NCBI GenBank assembly: GCA_022749755.1
Contig: CM040447.1
Location: 5,788,545 to 5,852,544 of the forward strand
Direction of reading: 5' to 3'
DNA: 64,000 nt
Source of the DNA: Azadirachta indica
Taxonomy: Eukaryota; Streptophyta; Magnoliopsida; Sapindales; Meliaceae
Part shown: positions 37,011 to 53,400 of the stretch, piece after piece
Numbering within the stretch: position 1 is the stretch's first letter
Layout of the letters: the number at the start of each line of letters is the position of its first letter
Translations under genes and position numbers: made by a program
Notes under the pieces: generated by a model
Told to the model about the DNA's origin: nothing
The model's database searches: none
What the model saw: the letters and a program-made list of their open reading frames with translations, nothing else

Positions 37011-38999
37011 ACTTTATGTTTAGATCTTTAGATTTTAGCACTGAGATCTTAAGTTCAAAGTCAAAATGTCCTAAATTTGCTTATTTTGTAATTGATAAAA
37101 TTTTCTTTAGTCTTAACGGTTTGAATTTAATTTTTTAATTAAAAATAATAAAAGTCAACATTTTTAATAATAATAATAACAAAATAAGGTCAACAACAAC
37201 ACTCTATGGAATACACCATTAAATTATATGTCAATAGCTGAAAATTTGTATTAATATATTTTACATAAAATTCAAAGATTAGCACTAGCCATTAATAAAT
37301 TATAGAAAAATCTAATTTTTAATAATAAAAGCAAACCTATCAAAGACTGAAGAGTCATTTCAAATTTCATTTGAAAGTAGTACGTGTGCTATAATTTAAA
37401 AGTAAAATTGAAAAGTATTTACTAACAATAAATTTTAACGAATAGTTTATTTTTTATTAATATTTGATATTTAATATTTATATTTAAAAAAATTACAATT
37501 TTAAACCCATCATTTAATATTAGACAAAAACTTAATTCACTGGCAAAAAAATTATTTTTTTACCCAAAGAGATAAATATTCAAAATGTATGCTCATTATA
37601 ATAAATTAAACAAATAGCAAATGCTAATAAAATAGGGAAAAATATATTTTTTTCAAAATTTTAGATGAAAATGACAAATTCTTTTATGTTATATTATAAT
37701 TAAAATTCGAGATAATTTAAAAATATTAAAAAAATCTTAAACCACTAGAGCTAGTAATTCTAAAGACAGTGGAGTAAGAAACAAGAAGAAAGATCCGAGA
37801 TTTAATTATCTCGGTCAAACAAGCAGCTTTTGATGTGAATTTAAATACTTTCATGTAAATTTATGTCCAAGTATTTGTATAAATATGGGTACACATATCA
37901 TAGTAATTTTTTAATACGAATATTTTTAGTTGATTGTTCATCTTTTGTCTATTTATCTTGTGATTGAATAGTAAATATTTCTCAACATGTTTCTCACATG
38001 CTTCTCGACTGTGCCAATAGTTTAATAAATTCTTTTGTATTTGATTTATTTTAGATATTTAAGTATTTTATATTAAAATAAATTTATTACTAATAATTTG
38101 TATAATTATTTAATAAATTGAATTATTTTACAATCCTCCTCCTAGTAAAAAACCTCATTTATTTTTTTAATTTTTTAAACTATAAATAATATTTTAATTT
38201 AATTAATTTTTACAAATTATGAGCTACATTTTTTAGTTTTTTAATTTTTTTCAACAGAGAGCAATTATGTTTAATTATATTAGAAATAGGAAAATATAAT
38301 TTTGTAAAGTAACCTAAAATTACAAAGATGGCCATTAGTCTCCCCTTTTTTGCACATTTGGTCAAATATCATTGAAGTAATATTAGCAATCATTAAAAAA
38401 TATTTCTATAAGTTGGTTTGTAAGCGTAAAAAGAATATTAAAAAGATTTTAGTCAAATACTTCTAATATTGTAGTACTTTTTTTTAACATTTATTAACAA
38501 GTTTTATTATAAAGTTTATTGTTACTTCTAAGATATTTTAAACTTTAAATATTATTTTAATTAATATATAATTATGTAAAAGGTTTTTAAATATAAGTGA
38601 AAAATCTCATTCAAGAAACGCTAACTCTTATCTCTTTATGTTACTCAAATTTGGAATAGCTTAGGAGGCGAAGTGTGCCACAAACTATCCTAATTACGAT
38701 CATGGGCTACTTTCATATTAATTTAAAATTACTCCTAATATAATTAAATTTTATAACTATTTTTATTAAGCATGTGTTGATACCTAAAAAGTAGACATTT
38801 TGCCCGAGCTCGAAATTTTAGAATTATGTCATTTTATTTAACATGTAAAGAGATTCATGATTAAACGATCAATATAAATAGGCTGTTTTTCTCTATGAGT
38901 TTTCTTTTTTTTTTTTGTTATGTTACCGATTAGTTAACCCTAACAAACTCACTTTTCAGCCACCTTTTGTTGTAAAATTTGATTTTGCTCATCACCATA

Positions 39000-39850
39000 A
39001 TACTCTTGTGTCTTCTCTCCATCCAAAGACATTGAATTCACCAGTTTTTAGCACTAAAACACCTTAGTCCGCAACCTAAAACTCATCAAGTCACAAAATA
39101 ATTAAGTAGACATATTGTATACTTTAGCACCAAGTCAATATGATATCACACTAACCTACTAGTGATTGCAACCTACCCCTATTAACATGTGTTCCTATGC
39201 ACTGTTATTAGATCTATCTCGCTCCCACACAAATCGTAGACTCACAATTTGGGTATCGTGCCATTTTAAATATTATAACTCTAATTCTTGTATCATCTCT
39301 AAAGGTTTTAACATTAGAAATCTCAAGCCATCAAGTAAGTTCTAAAAGATATAGCGTGTTAACTCTAATGCAGTGCAAAAGCAATACTGATATAGTTCTA
39401 ACGTATGTTTTGTATTTTCAAGAATAAGAACTCTAAAAAAAAGATAATAAATCACGAAAGAGATAAATGAAGAAAATATTATTAATTAATTGACTTCCAA
39501 CTAAGGAATAACATTGTTTATTTATACTAGTATCTATCATAATCCTAAGATAATAAAAATTCTCCATGAGTAAAGAATTTAAATTAAACTATAGCTGAAA
39601 TAATAAATTAGGATTTTATTTAAACAATAAAATTAAGTAGGAATCCTTATTAAAATAAAAAAATTAGAATGTTACTAAAACTAAACTTTCTAATTTATTT
39701 GACCCATATTTTTGTCTTACATCAGTTTTTCTCCCTTTAGAAATAAACTCAGTCATTGAGTTTTGCAACACCAAAAGATTATTTGAAGGATGAAACTTGT
39801 AGTGTGAGAATTCTTCAATCAATAAATAGTGTTGATACCAAATTATGTCC
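39000..39850 (-). mobile_element. Possible LTR-retrotransposon remnant
   Basis: On the minus strand a TGATGTAAGAC start near 39725 is followed by a TATAAATAAACAATG promoter-like stretch (about 39505-39525) and U5-like sequence ending in a GC-richer region to about 39000. TTGGTATCAACAC, resembling the TGGTATCAGAGC primer-binding site of Copia elements, lies at about 39830-39842, on the wrong side for a simple solo LTR. No gag or pol ORF remains. The layout is suggestive only. Confidence 0.25.
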
Positions 39851-41558
39851 ATCTAATTTCAAAGAGTAAATTTTTATATTGTTAAAAAAAGATACTCTTT
39901 TTTTGGCTTATTCTTTTATTATATACTAGTTAACTCCTTGTTTATTAGAAACATTATTTTTGATACAATTCTAATTGTCTATGATTTAGAATATAATTTT
40001 ATTTTATTTTTTTTAATTTAGTAAACATGTCCAAATTAAACCATAGTCATTTGTTGGGCTTGTCCTTCAGAAGAGTAAATAAGTTGTTGGGTCCTCTTTC
40101 AAAATATGGACTTGGCCTTCATTCTATGTGGGCCCCATTAGTCGGTTACTCAGGGCTTCGAAACAATGGATCCAACATACAGTTACCATTAGATCTAATA
40201 TGAAGTTGAGGATAAAGGGTGCAATAAGTCCATCAAGGCATCGGGACATGGGCTCTAGCATGGCATTTTTTCCTTTTTGGATCTCCTCTTTAGATCATGG
40301 GCCTGGTTCATGCTCAACATGATGTCTAGATATAGGGTCCAACACATGAAACTTGGAATGATTGTTGTAATCGATTTGTCTCGTAACTTTTTTATCTTTC
40401 TTATAACTCAAAAGCAACCTACATCAAACTCGTCCTGTTAACTCAAACAGGAATTCGAAAGTTCAATTCAGATTCAAAAGCCTAAGCATATCGAGCATAT
40501 CAAATATACCTCCAGGCTAATTCAAACATGATACTAATCAAAATTTGTCATTTACATTAAGTTAATTTTCTCTATAACAATGAGCTTTAATTTTTTTTTA
40601 AAAGAAATTTATAAAAACCCATGAGATTATCTGAAAACTTTTCTCACTTATTGAGATTTTAGGAGCACAGGAATATATTGACTCCTACAAAGTTGTTAGA
40701 ACAATGCTAAAGTAAATATTGATTAATCTTCAAAAGAAATTGTAATTATTTAACATTAATTCTCACTTTTATTTTTTTTTTAAAGAATGCCATCATGAAA
40801 CACATTTGTAACGCGTAATTTTATATAAAAATATTCTATATATTGGATATTTACTAATAGGTTCTCATAATTTTGGTATACAAATAAAATTATAATTTTG
40901 TTATTTTTTAAAAGTGAGATCTTAAAGTAGTAGTTAGGAATAATAATTTGGTTAGGCGTGTTATAATTGTATCATATCAAATAAATATATAACATATATT
41001 AATTCGAAAATAATTCTTTATGTAACCCAACACTTCTATTAAATGAAATAAATAAGTTAAAATTCCATTAGCCAATTAAGTTAATTTTTAACATATTTAA
41101 ATATATTTTTAAATATTTTTATTGCTACTTATATTCAAATGTTAATAAATTTTATTTTAAATAAAATTAAATAATTTTTAAAACATGACAAATATAACTA
41201 AGTACTTCTAAAATGTAAAAAATATAAAATAAATTGATTAAATAATAAATGATCTAGTATGATCTAATTTTTAAAATAATTAATCTTATCACTTATTCAA
41301 GTGTTAATAATATAAAATCAAATTCGATACTATTGTTAATTATGTACATTCATTTCACCTTAACTTATTTCGAATCGACTAATTTTATATCTATTTATGT
41401 TGAATTAACGGGTCGTTGCTACTCGCGGGGGACCAATGTGTTAAAAATTAAGACATTTTGTCCTTTGTATTGTTTTAATAAAACTCAGGGGCCTATTTAT
41501 TGTTTTCTCGACTACGTATATTATTTACTTTTATTTATTTATTTATTTATTGTTATGC

Positions 41559-41597
41559 CACGTGGAAATTGGGGAACCTAAAAGTCAAAGTCAAATA
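41559..41597 (+). promoter_or_regulatory. G-box and paired W-box cores upstream of the VQ gene
   Basis: A G-box CACGTG (within GCCACGTGG) lies at 41559-41564. Two GTCAA cores, the complement of the WRKY W-box TTGAC, follow in AAAGTCAAAGTCAAA at about 41581-41595. They sit 95-130 bp upstream of the ATG. W-boxes would fit a gene whose Arabidopsis relative MKS1 acts with WRKY factors. The motifs are seen; occupancy is inferred. Confidence 0.45.
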
Positions 41598-41688
41598 CAT
41601 GTTCCTCAAAATTCCTTGTGAATCATTATTAATATTATTCATCCGTAAGAATCACGACCTCAATTGTCATTTCCTCCACTTTACATTC

Positions 41689-42348
41689 ATGGACTCCACG
41701 AACTTGCCCACCGGCGGCAAGCGGCCGTCGCCGACGAAAGCTCCGCTGCAAATCCAGGGTCCTCGTCCTGCGCCGCTCTGCATAAACAAAGACTCCCACA
41801 AAATCAAGAAACCGCCGAGACCGCCGCCGTCAGAACCGTCCCAAAACCACAACCAACAACGCCAGCAGCCCGTGGTCATCTACGCCGTCTCTCCCAAGGT
41901 TATCAACGTCACAGTTGCCGACTTCATGACCACGGTCCAGCGCCTGACGGGATCTTCTTCGGAAAGCTTTTCGGCCTCTGGGGATGTTTCTCCGGCCGCG
42001 AGAATAGCGTCGGTGGAGAAAGCCATGAGCCCGAAGGAAAGAAGCAGTCCTACTGCTATTACTGTGATAGATCACAGAGCAGAAGAGGAGGAAACGACTC
42101 AACTGGGTCGAATTCCGGGGATTCTGTCTCCGGCGGAGTTGCCGCCGGTTATTCAAGAAATGTATTTCTCGCCGAGGACCGCAGCGGCGACGGCGACGGC
42201 GACCTCGACGACAACAGACCCATTTGGGTTTTCTGGTGTATACGGAAATGGCGGGCTGTTTGCTTCCAGTCCTTCCGGTTTGTTTTCAAATTTGGTAGGC
42301 TCGCCGGTTTTCTCACCCGATTTTTTTAGTGAAATTTGGAATTTTTAG
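41689..42348 (+). CDS. VQ-motif protein, MKS1 (VQ21)-like
   Basis: A single exon encodes 219 aa, the only plus-strand gene and clearly richer in GC than its surroundings. The VQ motif FMTTVQRLTG lies at residues 79-88 (consensus FxxxVQxLTG), the WRKY-binding element. Other blocks match MKS1-type proteins: LQIQGPRPAPLCINKDSHKIKK near the N-terminus, PVVIYAVSPKVINV, DVSPAARIAS, PGILSPAELPPVIQEMYFSPR, and the end SPDFFSEIW. Several Ser-Pro pairs are possible MAP-kinase sites. In Arabidopsis, MKS1 is an MPK4 substrate that holds WRKY33 in the nucleus in defence signalling; a similar role is inferred here. The same frame is open upstream to 41500, but MDST at 41689 is the start that agrees with the family. 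The gene converges with the UMP kinase gene, with about 1.06 kb between stop codons. Confidence 0.92.
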   Translation: MDSTNLPTGGKRPSPTKAPLQIQGPRPAPLCINKDSHKIKKPPRPPPSEPSQNHNQQRQQPVVIYAVSPKVINVTVADFMTTVQRLTGSSSESFSASGDVSPAARIASVEKAMSPKERSSPTAITVIDHRAEEEETTQLGRIPGILSPAELPPVIQEMYFSPRTAAATATATSTTTDPFGFSGVYGNGGLFASSPSGLFSNLVGSPVFSPDFFSEIWNF

Positions 42349-43406
42349 CTTAAAAAAATATAATTTTGGCTTTCAATTTTTTAATTAGAGTATATCAATA
42401 ATTTGAAACTTGTAACTCGGTAAACTGTAACATGACACTTTTCTGTATGTGGGATTTTGTAAAGAGGAGGAGATTGGTAGATTAGGGTTAGGGTTGGGAA
42501 CTTTGTAGGGGCAAATTGTCTAATTCGGAAAAATAGTTGGGTCGATTGTAATTTTGTTTGTACTGTGAGGTTGTTGTATATAGACTGGCACTTCATTTGG
42601 GAGTACATAGTATGTTCACTTTTAGCCAAATTGTCGATCATATCATCAAGTACAACTGCTGAATTTTTAGATTTTATTGGAGCATTTTGATGAAGAATTC
42701 TTTTGAATATTCTAAGTTTGAATAGTGTCTTCCACTTTTGAATATGCCATAAGAAAAGTTCCTGTATGCTGAAGTTTCTATTACCCAAAATCTGCCTTAT
42801 ACCTGGAGTTCTTGCTCAAATATTGGAAATTCAAGTCCTCATTTGCGGCTCAGTTCATTTTGAAACCATGATCACATCAAAAATTCCAGGACCGCAAAAG
42901 ATCAAGAAAATTGTCTACTTCCATTACATCACTGTAAAACCAAACAGGAGTTTCATAACAGAATGCAGACACAGTAATTCGACAAATGATCTTTTTCTGA
43001 TATCGATCATGAACTCAAGTCAGTAAATTGGAGTTGAAGTTTCGAGCCGCAATAGATGGAGAAATGACAACAATAACAATAATAATAATAACGAGGATGC
43101 TAACTAGAACTGCAAACCATTTCCTTGATCACATCACAGTGCACAATAGTTCATTAAGAATTAGTACCTGTGCTACAATAACCCTTTGCAAGTTCCCCAG
43201 AAGCCCCAAGACTAAGAAAACAATTATGTACAAAGTCAGATTTATAATTATGGTGAAAGAATCAATTTATAATCTCAGAACTAACATGCTTGATATTATG
43301 TATAGCATTCATGCTAAGAGCACAAACTCCAGAATGATTCAAAAGCTGAAACTCACTTCTGATTCCGCAATAAATAAACTGCTTCCAATTGCAGTGAGGA
43401 TCATTC
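42349..43406. other. Convergent 3' flanks of VQ and UMP kinase genes
   Basis: Both genes end here on opposite strands, so the 1.06 kb should hold two 3' UTRs. A short telomere-like stretch ATTAGGGTTAGGGTTGGG lies at about 42481-42498. A minus-strand reading frame of 135 codons at 42381-42788 shows no family resemblance, and I do not call it a gene. Confidence 0.4.
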
Positions 43407-46890
<3,484 letters not shown>

Positions 46891-46974
46891 TCTAAACTCA
46901 AAACGCTTCTTCAAATTCCTGCCGCCAAAATGATAAACCTGGATTTCGCTTTGCTCTGTTTTCACAACAGACAA

Positions 46975-48345
46975 TGCCCTTCGATAATTCTTTTCAAAAA
47001 TTGTCCGTTGCGAATGTCATTGTTCATGTAAAAAAATTCTTGGGTTAATAACATTCCGATCCCTCAATATTTAACTTTTTATAAATAAGATCAACGTTTC
47101 TATTCGTGTTAAATATGTTACCGAGTGATTCCTAAAAGTGACAATTTGAATTAATCTGTTTTATTTATAATATGTTAAATAAAAATATAATATATTTTAT
47201 ATTAATATCTAATTTTTTTAAGGATTATATCAAAAATTAAAAAATTAATTAATCTTACACGATAATTAAACGAGTTGTAATTATGTGACTTGTATCACAT
47301 CTTAAATTTTCTATATTTTAATATATCTTTAAAATATTTATAATACTACCTATAGGAATTTAATTAAATTTATTATAAATAAAATTAAATATTTTTTAAA
47401 TTTGATATAAACAATTAAATATTTTTTGAAATGCAAAAGGATATAAAACAAATCTATTACATCATATAGGAGTTCATGCAATATATTATTTGAATAGTTA
47501 AAATGATATAAATAGATTTATATATTTAGAAACTTTAAATATAAATCGATATAATTTTTAATTGTGTTAATGTGTTATTTATTTAATAATCATATTTTTT
47601 TTAAATTATCTCAAGTTAACTGATAATGTCACAATTTGTCATTCTTATTAATCACTTTTTGAATGACTGTACCATCACTTCTAAGTTACAAGTAATAGGA
47701 ATTACAAATTCATTTGATAGAAATAGATCATGTTTGTTAATTTGTAAGATACTTAAAAATTAAAGGATCGGAATGTTATTATCCCGAAATTTCACGAGAA
47801 AATATCTACATATGAAAACAATTAAATAACGTAAAAACCTCTGAGTTTTTTCCAAATTACAAGAGAAAACAGTTTGCGTCCTTTATTTTCAATGGTCGCA
47901 AATATCAAAATACAAAATTCTCATTTCAACAACAATAATTTTTTACTTTACACAATTAGTACATACAATCCACTCAATCTACCGAAAGTTAGAAATAGAA
48001 ATAGGTGCAAATCTGATGCCTGTATTCAATTTGGACAAAATCTGCCCTAATTGAGAAAAATATTTATCCCAACATCATATGAGAGAAATAAAGTAAACAC
48101 TTTATCACTTGACTATTAATAATTTTAAAGTTAATTATTAAATAAGTTTAACACATATAATATTATTATTTTTGTATAGTATGAGATTATAATAAGTAAT
48201 GCTCTTGTTAAAATGAAACAATGTGTGCCACATAAGGAAGTAACTTCTCATAAAATCACTATGTAGAAGCTCCTCCATGATTATCACAGAGATATTAATC
48301 ATATTGCCAAAGGCCATAAAAGAATAACTGCATTTTCCAGATGCA
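46975..48345. other. Intergenic between PHD gene and UMP kinase
   Basis: AT-rich sequence that holds the UMP kinase promoter (right after 46890) and the 3' flank of the PHD gene. No further gene, repeat or motif cluster is supported. Confidence 0.4.
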
Positions 48346-51300
48346 TCAGAAGCTGATCATTTCTTCAATATATTCACATTGATTATCATATATAAGGCGA
48401 GTACTACTGCTAACAGACTGAGAGCTTTCTATAAACCTGTAATTTCTTTCTATTGACAAATTTCAATTACAGAAATGGTTGTTTGTATAAAAAAGAGAAA
48501 ATGACATATTGAAAGAAAGTTAAACTTCCTATGCGACCTTTGGGACCAGGAAAAACCTGATTTGGGAAACAAGAGTATCTGTATGCTGTTGAGGAATTTA
48601 AAGCTTACGGATGAAAAAGGGAACCTATTGGATGTGATGTGTAGCTAAGACCGCTCAAAGAACTGCATGGACTGCAACTGCTCTGAGTCGTAGCAAGATT
48701 ATTCTCCTCTTGCATACTGAAATCATTTGTGATTTTGGAAGTTGTGGCACTGTTGGTACTTTGGACAACATGTTTAATTGGTTCAAACACGCCCCACCAA
48801 TAGTATTTCCTACAGATTCCTACATAGCAAATACATTGAGAAGGGATTAAACCTTGTCAGGAAAATAAAATGGTATGCATTGAAAAGAGTATTTAGCTTA
48901 CGCCAATGATCAGACGGTAATTCTGTAGATGAGAACACCAAGAGTTGTCGATCCTTCAGCATTGCCTTAAGAGCAAGTTTGTGGTCAATCATGTCATCCA
49001 GGATGCTATCAAAAACTTTTTCATCACTGTAGCATGAAGTAAGCAATTAAAAGAGGATTATCATTTAATCGAGACCAAGGAAACATCTATATGTTGAAGT
49101 GGGAAGAGGCTACCTTTCATACTCTGGAAAGAAATGAAGAACAGCAGTATCTTTAGTCGGTGGTGACATCTGAAACCTAGGAGGCCAAACATTGGACTTG
49201 GACAGGATATCAACTGTTACCAACAATGGAAGTGCAGTTGCTGCATGCAACATGTCTGAGCAAGTGCTGCTTGTTATGTGGGCCACTATTCCAACAGAAG
49301 TTTGGCCACTGACATTCTTGATATTGAAACATCCCCTGTCAAAACATGACAGGTGTTTAAATACAAATTGTGTCTTAACATAATCGCTAAGCTAGTAAAA
49401 CAGAAAGGCCTAATATGTTAAGAAGCCAAAACCCTGATGCTAGTACAGTTAACCAACTAAGAAGAATTAACATTACTTCCAGATTGGATTGATGATTGGT
49501 TGAGAATGGACATAGTTGCAGGATTCTAAAGATTGAACATTGCATGTTGTTTTCAATGGACCATCACAAACAGTGGGGGTAACTAACTGAGAAGCTTCGG
49601 CTTTATTTTGTTCAGACTCTTCATCCAAGGAGTCTCCATCTTCCAGAATCAACCTCCTCTGTTTCTCCCTAAGCTCATGATTAATAACAGTTTCATCAGA
49701 ACAGGGCTGCATTTTAAACTTGTCAACAGAGACTAACAAATCCCCTCTTGACTGTTTTGTTTCAAGAGAGCTGTCCGCATGAACATGAGTCCTATGCCTT
49801 GAGAAACTGATCTGCTTTAGCATCTGCTTCCTACTCAATCTAACTTCAGCAGCTTGACAAATGCGTTTACTTTTTCTGGATGGAACTGGATCAACCCTCA
49901 TATCCTTCGGAGTACATTCCTCACATGTCCATATAACCTTTTCCTTTTTGCTTTTTGGTAGTATGTCCAGACAATAGCTAACAAGCAGAAGATTAAAAGT
50001 ATGAGCAAGTAAGAAATATACACAAACAATAGTATGAACCATCATCTAAATAGTAAGCAGAGGAATAAAATGCTACAACTAAATGGTGATACAGGATAAA
50101 GCATACAATCACAAGTGAGGCTAAGACAAGAGATGCTCTCATCAATTTTCAACTACAATCAAACTGTTACTTCAGTTCCAGTAACCAAAAAAATTCAATC
50201 CAAATTGCTGCAAAATTATATGTCATGACTACCTTCAACAGTATCATATAAATAATCTTACAATTATCACGAAAAGAGCTCTACTCCTGAGAGGATGAAG
50301 AACTATTGATTTAACATACCGATGCTCAGCAGAAACCTTACATTGGAGACAGTATATAAGGTCCTTTAAGTCACCTTTATCTCCACACTTCTGACAAACA
50401 TTCATCTGGGAAGAAGCTCAAAAGGGTTACCATCACAATTGGAATAAATTATATCATAAATGGATAAAGATAAAAGGTAGCAATCAATCATCAACATTTC
50501 CCTTAATATCCAATGACAAGATTAATCAGAGGTTACATTACTTGTAACAAACACCAAACATTTTCACTTGCAAAGTTTATGTTGTACAATCAGCAAAAAG
50601 TTCAATGCAAATAAAAAACTCACAAGGCAATTTCTCATACCATTAACAGAGTCAAACTGCATCCAAAGAATTGCATTCATTTGCTACTTAAATGTTTTGA
50701 ACATGATGTTATGGTACAGCATGAAATGTATTTGTCAAACATGCATCAGCCTGGGCTAAATGCAGTCCAACAGAGCACTGATAGAAGCCAACCGCTACAG
50801 AATCTTAAATAAATCATTGCCAACTAAATATGAAACCAGATCTGCCCCAAATTAACTGAAACTAACTAAAAAAAATTAAAAAGGAACTACTAAAGTCTAA
50901 AATATGAGTTTTCCACCAATGCACATTAAACAAAAGAAACCACAGTTTAGGACATCGAACATGGCATAAATGCAGACTAGTCCGTCTAAAATAATCATCG
51001 ATGGAAAAAGAACTAAAATAAGAAAAAATTTAATACTTCTTAGTTTCATTATTTACCAAAGAACATGCCCCATCTATGTCAGTTGATCAGGTATCCACCA
51101 AGTCAAGATGGCAGAAATTCCTAAGTGCCGATTCACTAACATTAAATACATTTGGTTAAAATGGCATTCATAACAAAGTCAGCACCCATCTAAAACATCA
51201 CTCAACTCTGGGCACCACATGGGAAATCAAAGTATAACAAAGTATACTGGAAAAGTTCAAGTGTGTAGGTTCGAAGTTCTAGTAACTAATATATAAAACG

Positions 51301-52489
51301 TAAAGCGATCTCAGGGCAACCCCAAATTCCATTCACTTTGTGATAATTTCTTCACACAGGTTCTTCATAACCAAATTGCAAGATTCTGAACAAAAAGGAA
51401 AAGAACAGAAGTTTTATCACTGCCTTACTAAGATTAGCTTATCCAAACTGTTTTACGTTGCATAGACTTGAGATTTATGCAACATTTACAGCCATCCCTT
51501 TGTAAGTAACCATGTCTTTTCCTTGTTATCTATTCACAATACAGCACATTCTACCAGCCCATTCCAGCACTTTAAATTAGTCCAAAATTCCTTCAATAAG
51601 AAGCATTTCGATCCGTACCAGTTACATAAATTGTCATTATCAAAAAGAAATGATTTTCTGAACCAACTAAAATAAATAAAATAAAGTATTCCTCCATGGA
51701 AACACTGACAAATTCTCATTAAAATGTCTATCGCTACCTTTGCTTAACTTTGAAGATACAAAAGCTAAAGTGATTGTAAACACCCACTATTACTTAGTAC
51801 CCGGTGTTTTGTTGACTACCCGCTCAGTTACATAGGATCGCTAGTGAATCCATTTCATCACTATTATAACTTAAAACTACAACACCTTAATTTCAAATAT
51901 ATCCCTAAATCTGAAAAAAAAAAAGATTAATACAATAAGCACATAGTAAGAACATACGCCACTTAGAGTTTTTTTGAATGTTCACACACGCAACCCATTG
52001 AATTATTTAGAACTAATTATTACACAGCCTAACCCCAGATTGCTACCACGTCTCACTCTCGCTCTCATTTCTTGATAGACAAACAAACAATAAAAAACCC
52101 CATTTCATTTCACTTCAATTCCTTATAATTTTCACTTCAGTACACAATCTAATCACTCAACAAAGACAACTGATTACATTATTATCTATTATAAATACCC
52201 AAAAGTATTCCTAAAGCCAACACAAATAGGAAGCAGACACACATGACACATGCATGTAAACTAGGACTTTTATTCATCAATTCATCCGCATAAATACATA
52301 AATACATACATCAGTGAAGGCATGTATGTTAACTGTACTCAAAACATTGCTTATAACAAGCATATATAAAAGCATTACGCATAAAATTTTTGTGGGTATG
52401 CATATATACATGTCCGAATTACACATACACGAATAGCAAGAAGTTTGGCAAGAAAACAAGAATTAAAACAGATAGATTATATTTACCAT
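48346..52489 (-). CDS. PHD-finger protein of the AIPP2/PAIPP2 type
   Basis: Coding exons: 50405-50320, 49977-49477, 49335-49114, 49026-48902, 48819-48609 and 48436-48346 (411 aa from the ATG at 50405). An upstream exon ends exactly in ATG at 52489-52487 before a GTAAAT donor; splicing it on adds one Met. The PHD finger is at the very N-terminus: C4, C7, C19, C22, H28, C31, C47, C50. A Lys/Glu-rich linker follows, then from about 193 a conserved domain: INPIWKGCFNI, ALPLLVTVDILSKSNVWPPRF, AVLHFFPEYES, LALKAMLKDRQLLVFSSTELPSDHW and KYYWWGVFEP. This pairing is that of Arabidopsis AIPP2 and PAIPP2, partners of a BAH-domain H3K27me3 reader and CPL2 in repression. The repression role here is inferred. 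If the last intron is retained the protein stops at 48605 (about 381 aa). Confidence 0.85.
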
Positions 52490-53400
52490 TGCAGCAACGG
52501 AATAAGCGAAAAAATCCCAAGATTTATGAGAGGAAAATAACAGCTTTGAAATGAGAAAGTGAGAGATTTTTCATGGTTTTGATGTGAACCTGAAAATCGG
52601 TACAGTTTCTCTTTCACGTTGTATTTTCAAAAACCGGTAGTCTACCGGGCTTTGAGACGAAGAGCCCAGGATTCTTCATTAAGCTGCCAAGTGGCACATT
52701 AATGTAATTTCAAAAATATATATATTATTAATAAAATATATTATTTAAAAACATTAACTTCTGGGTTTCTTAAAATCATTGAATTTAATTCACCTAATTC
52801 AAATCCAATTTAATCCAATTATAGTTGAAGTTTTTTTTTTTTTAATCTTAATCCATCCAATTAAATTAACTATTAATCCATCTATTATAATTCAAAATAA
52901 ATTTGGAATAAATAATAAAAGGAATAATATTATATATACAAATTCTTCGTATATAAATTGTTGTGTAAATAAAATAACTAATTATTGAAAATTCAAAAAT
53001 TAAAAGAATATAACACTTCTAATTCAGTTTGTATGATAATAATTTTGTATAACAAAAGTAAAACGATGAAATAAAAAGTATTACTGCATATACAAAATCA
53101 TTCATAGAGACTAATGTGATAGTGCATTACATTGTATTTAATTTTTTTTTGCCTATTATTCACAAGAAAAATAAAAATAAATGAAAAATCATTCGGCTCA
53201 CCTCAATAAGCAGAACTACTACAAACTATAATTAAGCCAGATGACATGAAGAACCACCAAAAAAAAGTCACTTGTAAAACATGTCAAAAGACTTGACCTA
53301 CTGAAAATTTTTGTCTCCTAAATGCATAAACAGATGACTGCTGAAGCATCTGCTTCAGCTTCAGCTTCTGCTTGCATATCATGATCATGTGTGCTGAATC
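52490..53400. other. Promoter of PHD gene and 3' flank of WD40 gene
   Basis: The first 180 bases hold the PHD leader and promoter. They include a perfect inverted repeat CCGGTAG-T-CTACCGG at 52634-52648, overlapping a second one (GGGCT ... AGCCC, 52647-52668). AGCCCA there is the complement of a site II motif. The remainder is AT-rich and featureless. Confidence 0.4.

Larger units (their letters stand above)
33400..41555. other. Large gene-poor region
   Basis: About 8 kb without a supportable gene. It holds the possible LTR remnant (39.0-39.85 kb), the dispersed repeat at 36775-37010, TA microsatellites at 36446-36468 and 36754-36771, and a GC-richer patch at about 40050-40350. That patch (TTGTTGGGCTTGTCC, GGACTTGGCC, GTGGGCCCC) is probably transposon-derived. 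Confidence 0.4.

Noticed and set aside
41664..42329. Second long plus-strand frame over the VQ gene
   Set aside because: It overlaps the VQ gene in another frame, a by-product of the GC-rich coding sequence, and shows no domain.
42381..42788. 135-codon minus-strand reading frame
   Set aside because: No recognisable domain, compositional bias of UTR-like DNA, and it lies in the 3' flank of the VQ gene.
42800..42835. miR828-like string (TTCTTGCTCAAAT)
   Set aside because: Only about 12 bases agree and there is no foldback partner nearby.
48529..48556. Alternative last exon of the PHD gene using the acceptor at 48557
   Set aside because: It would need a 52-nt intron, shorter than plant introns normally allow; the acceptor at 48437 gives a normal intron and a longer, plausible C-terminus.
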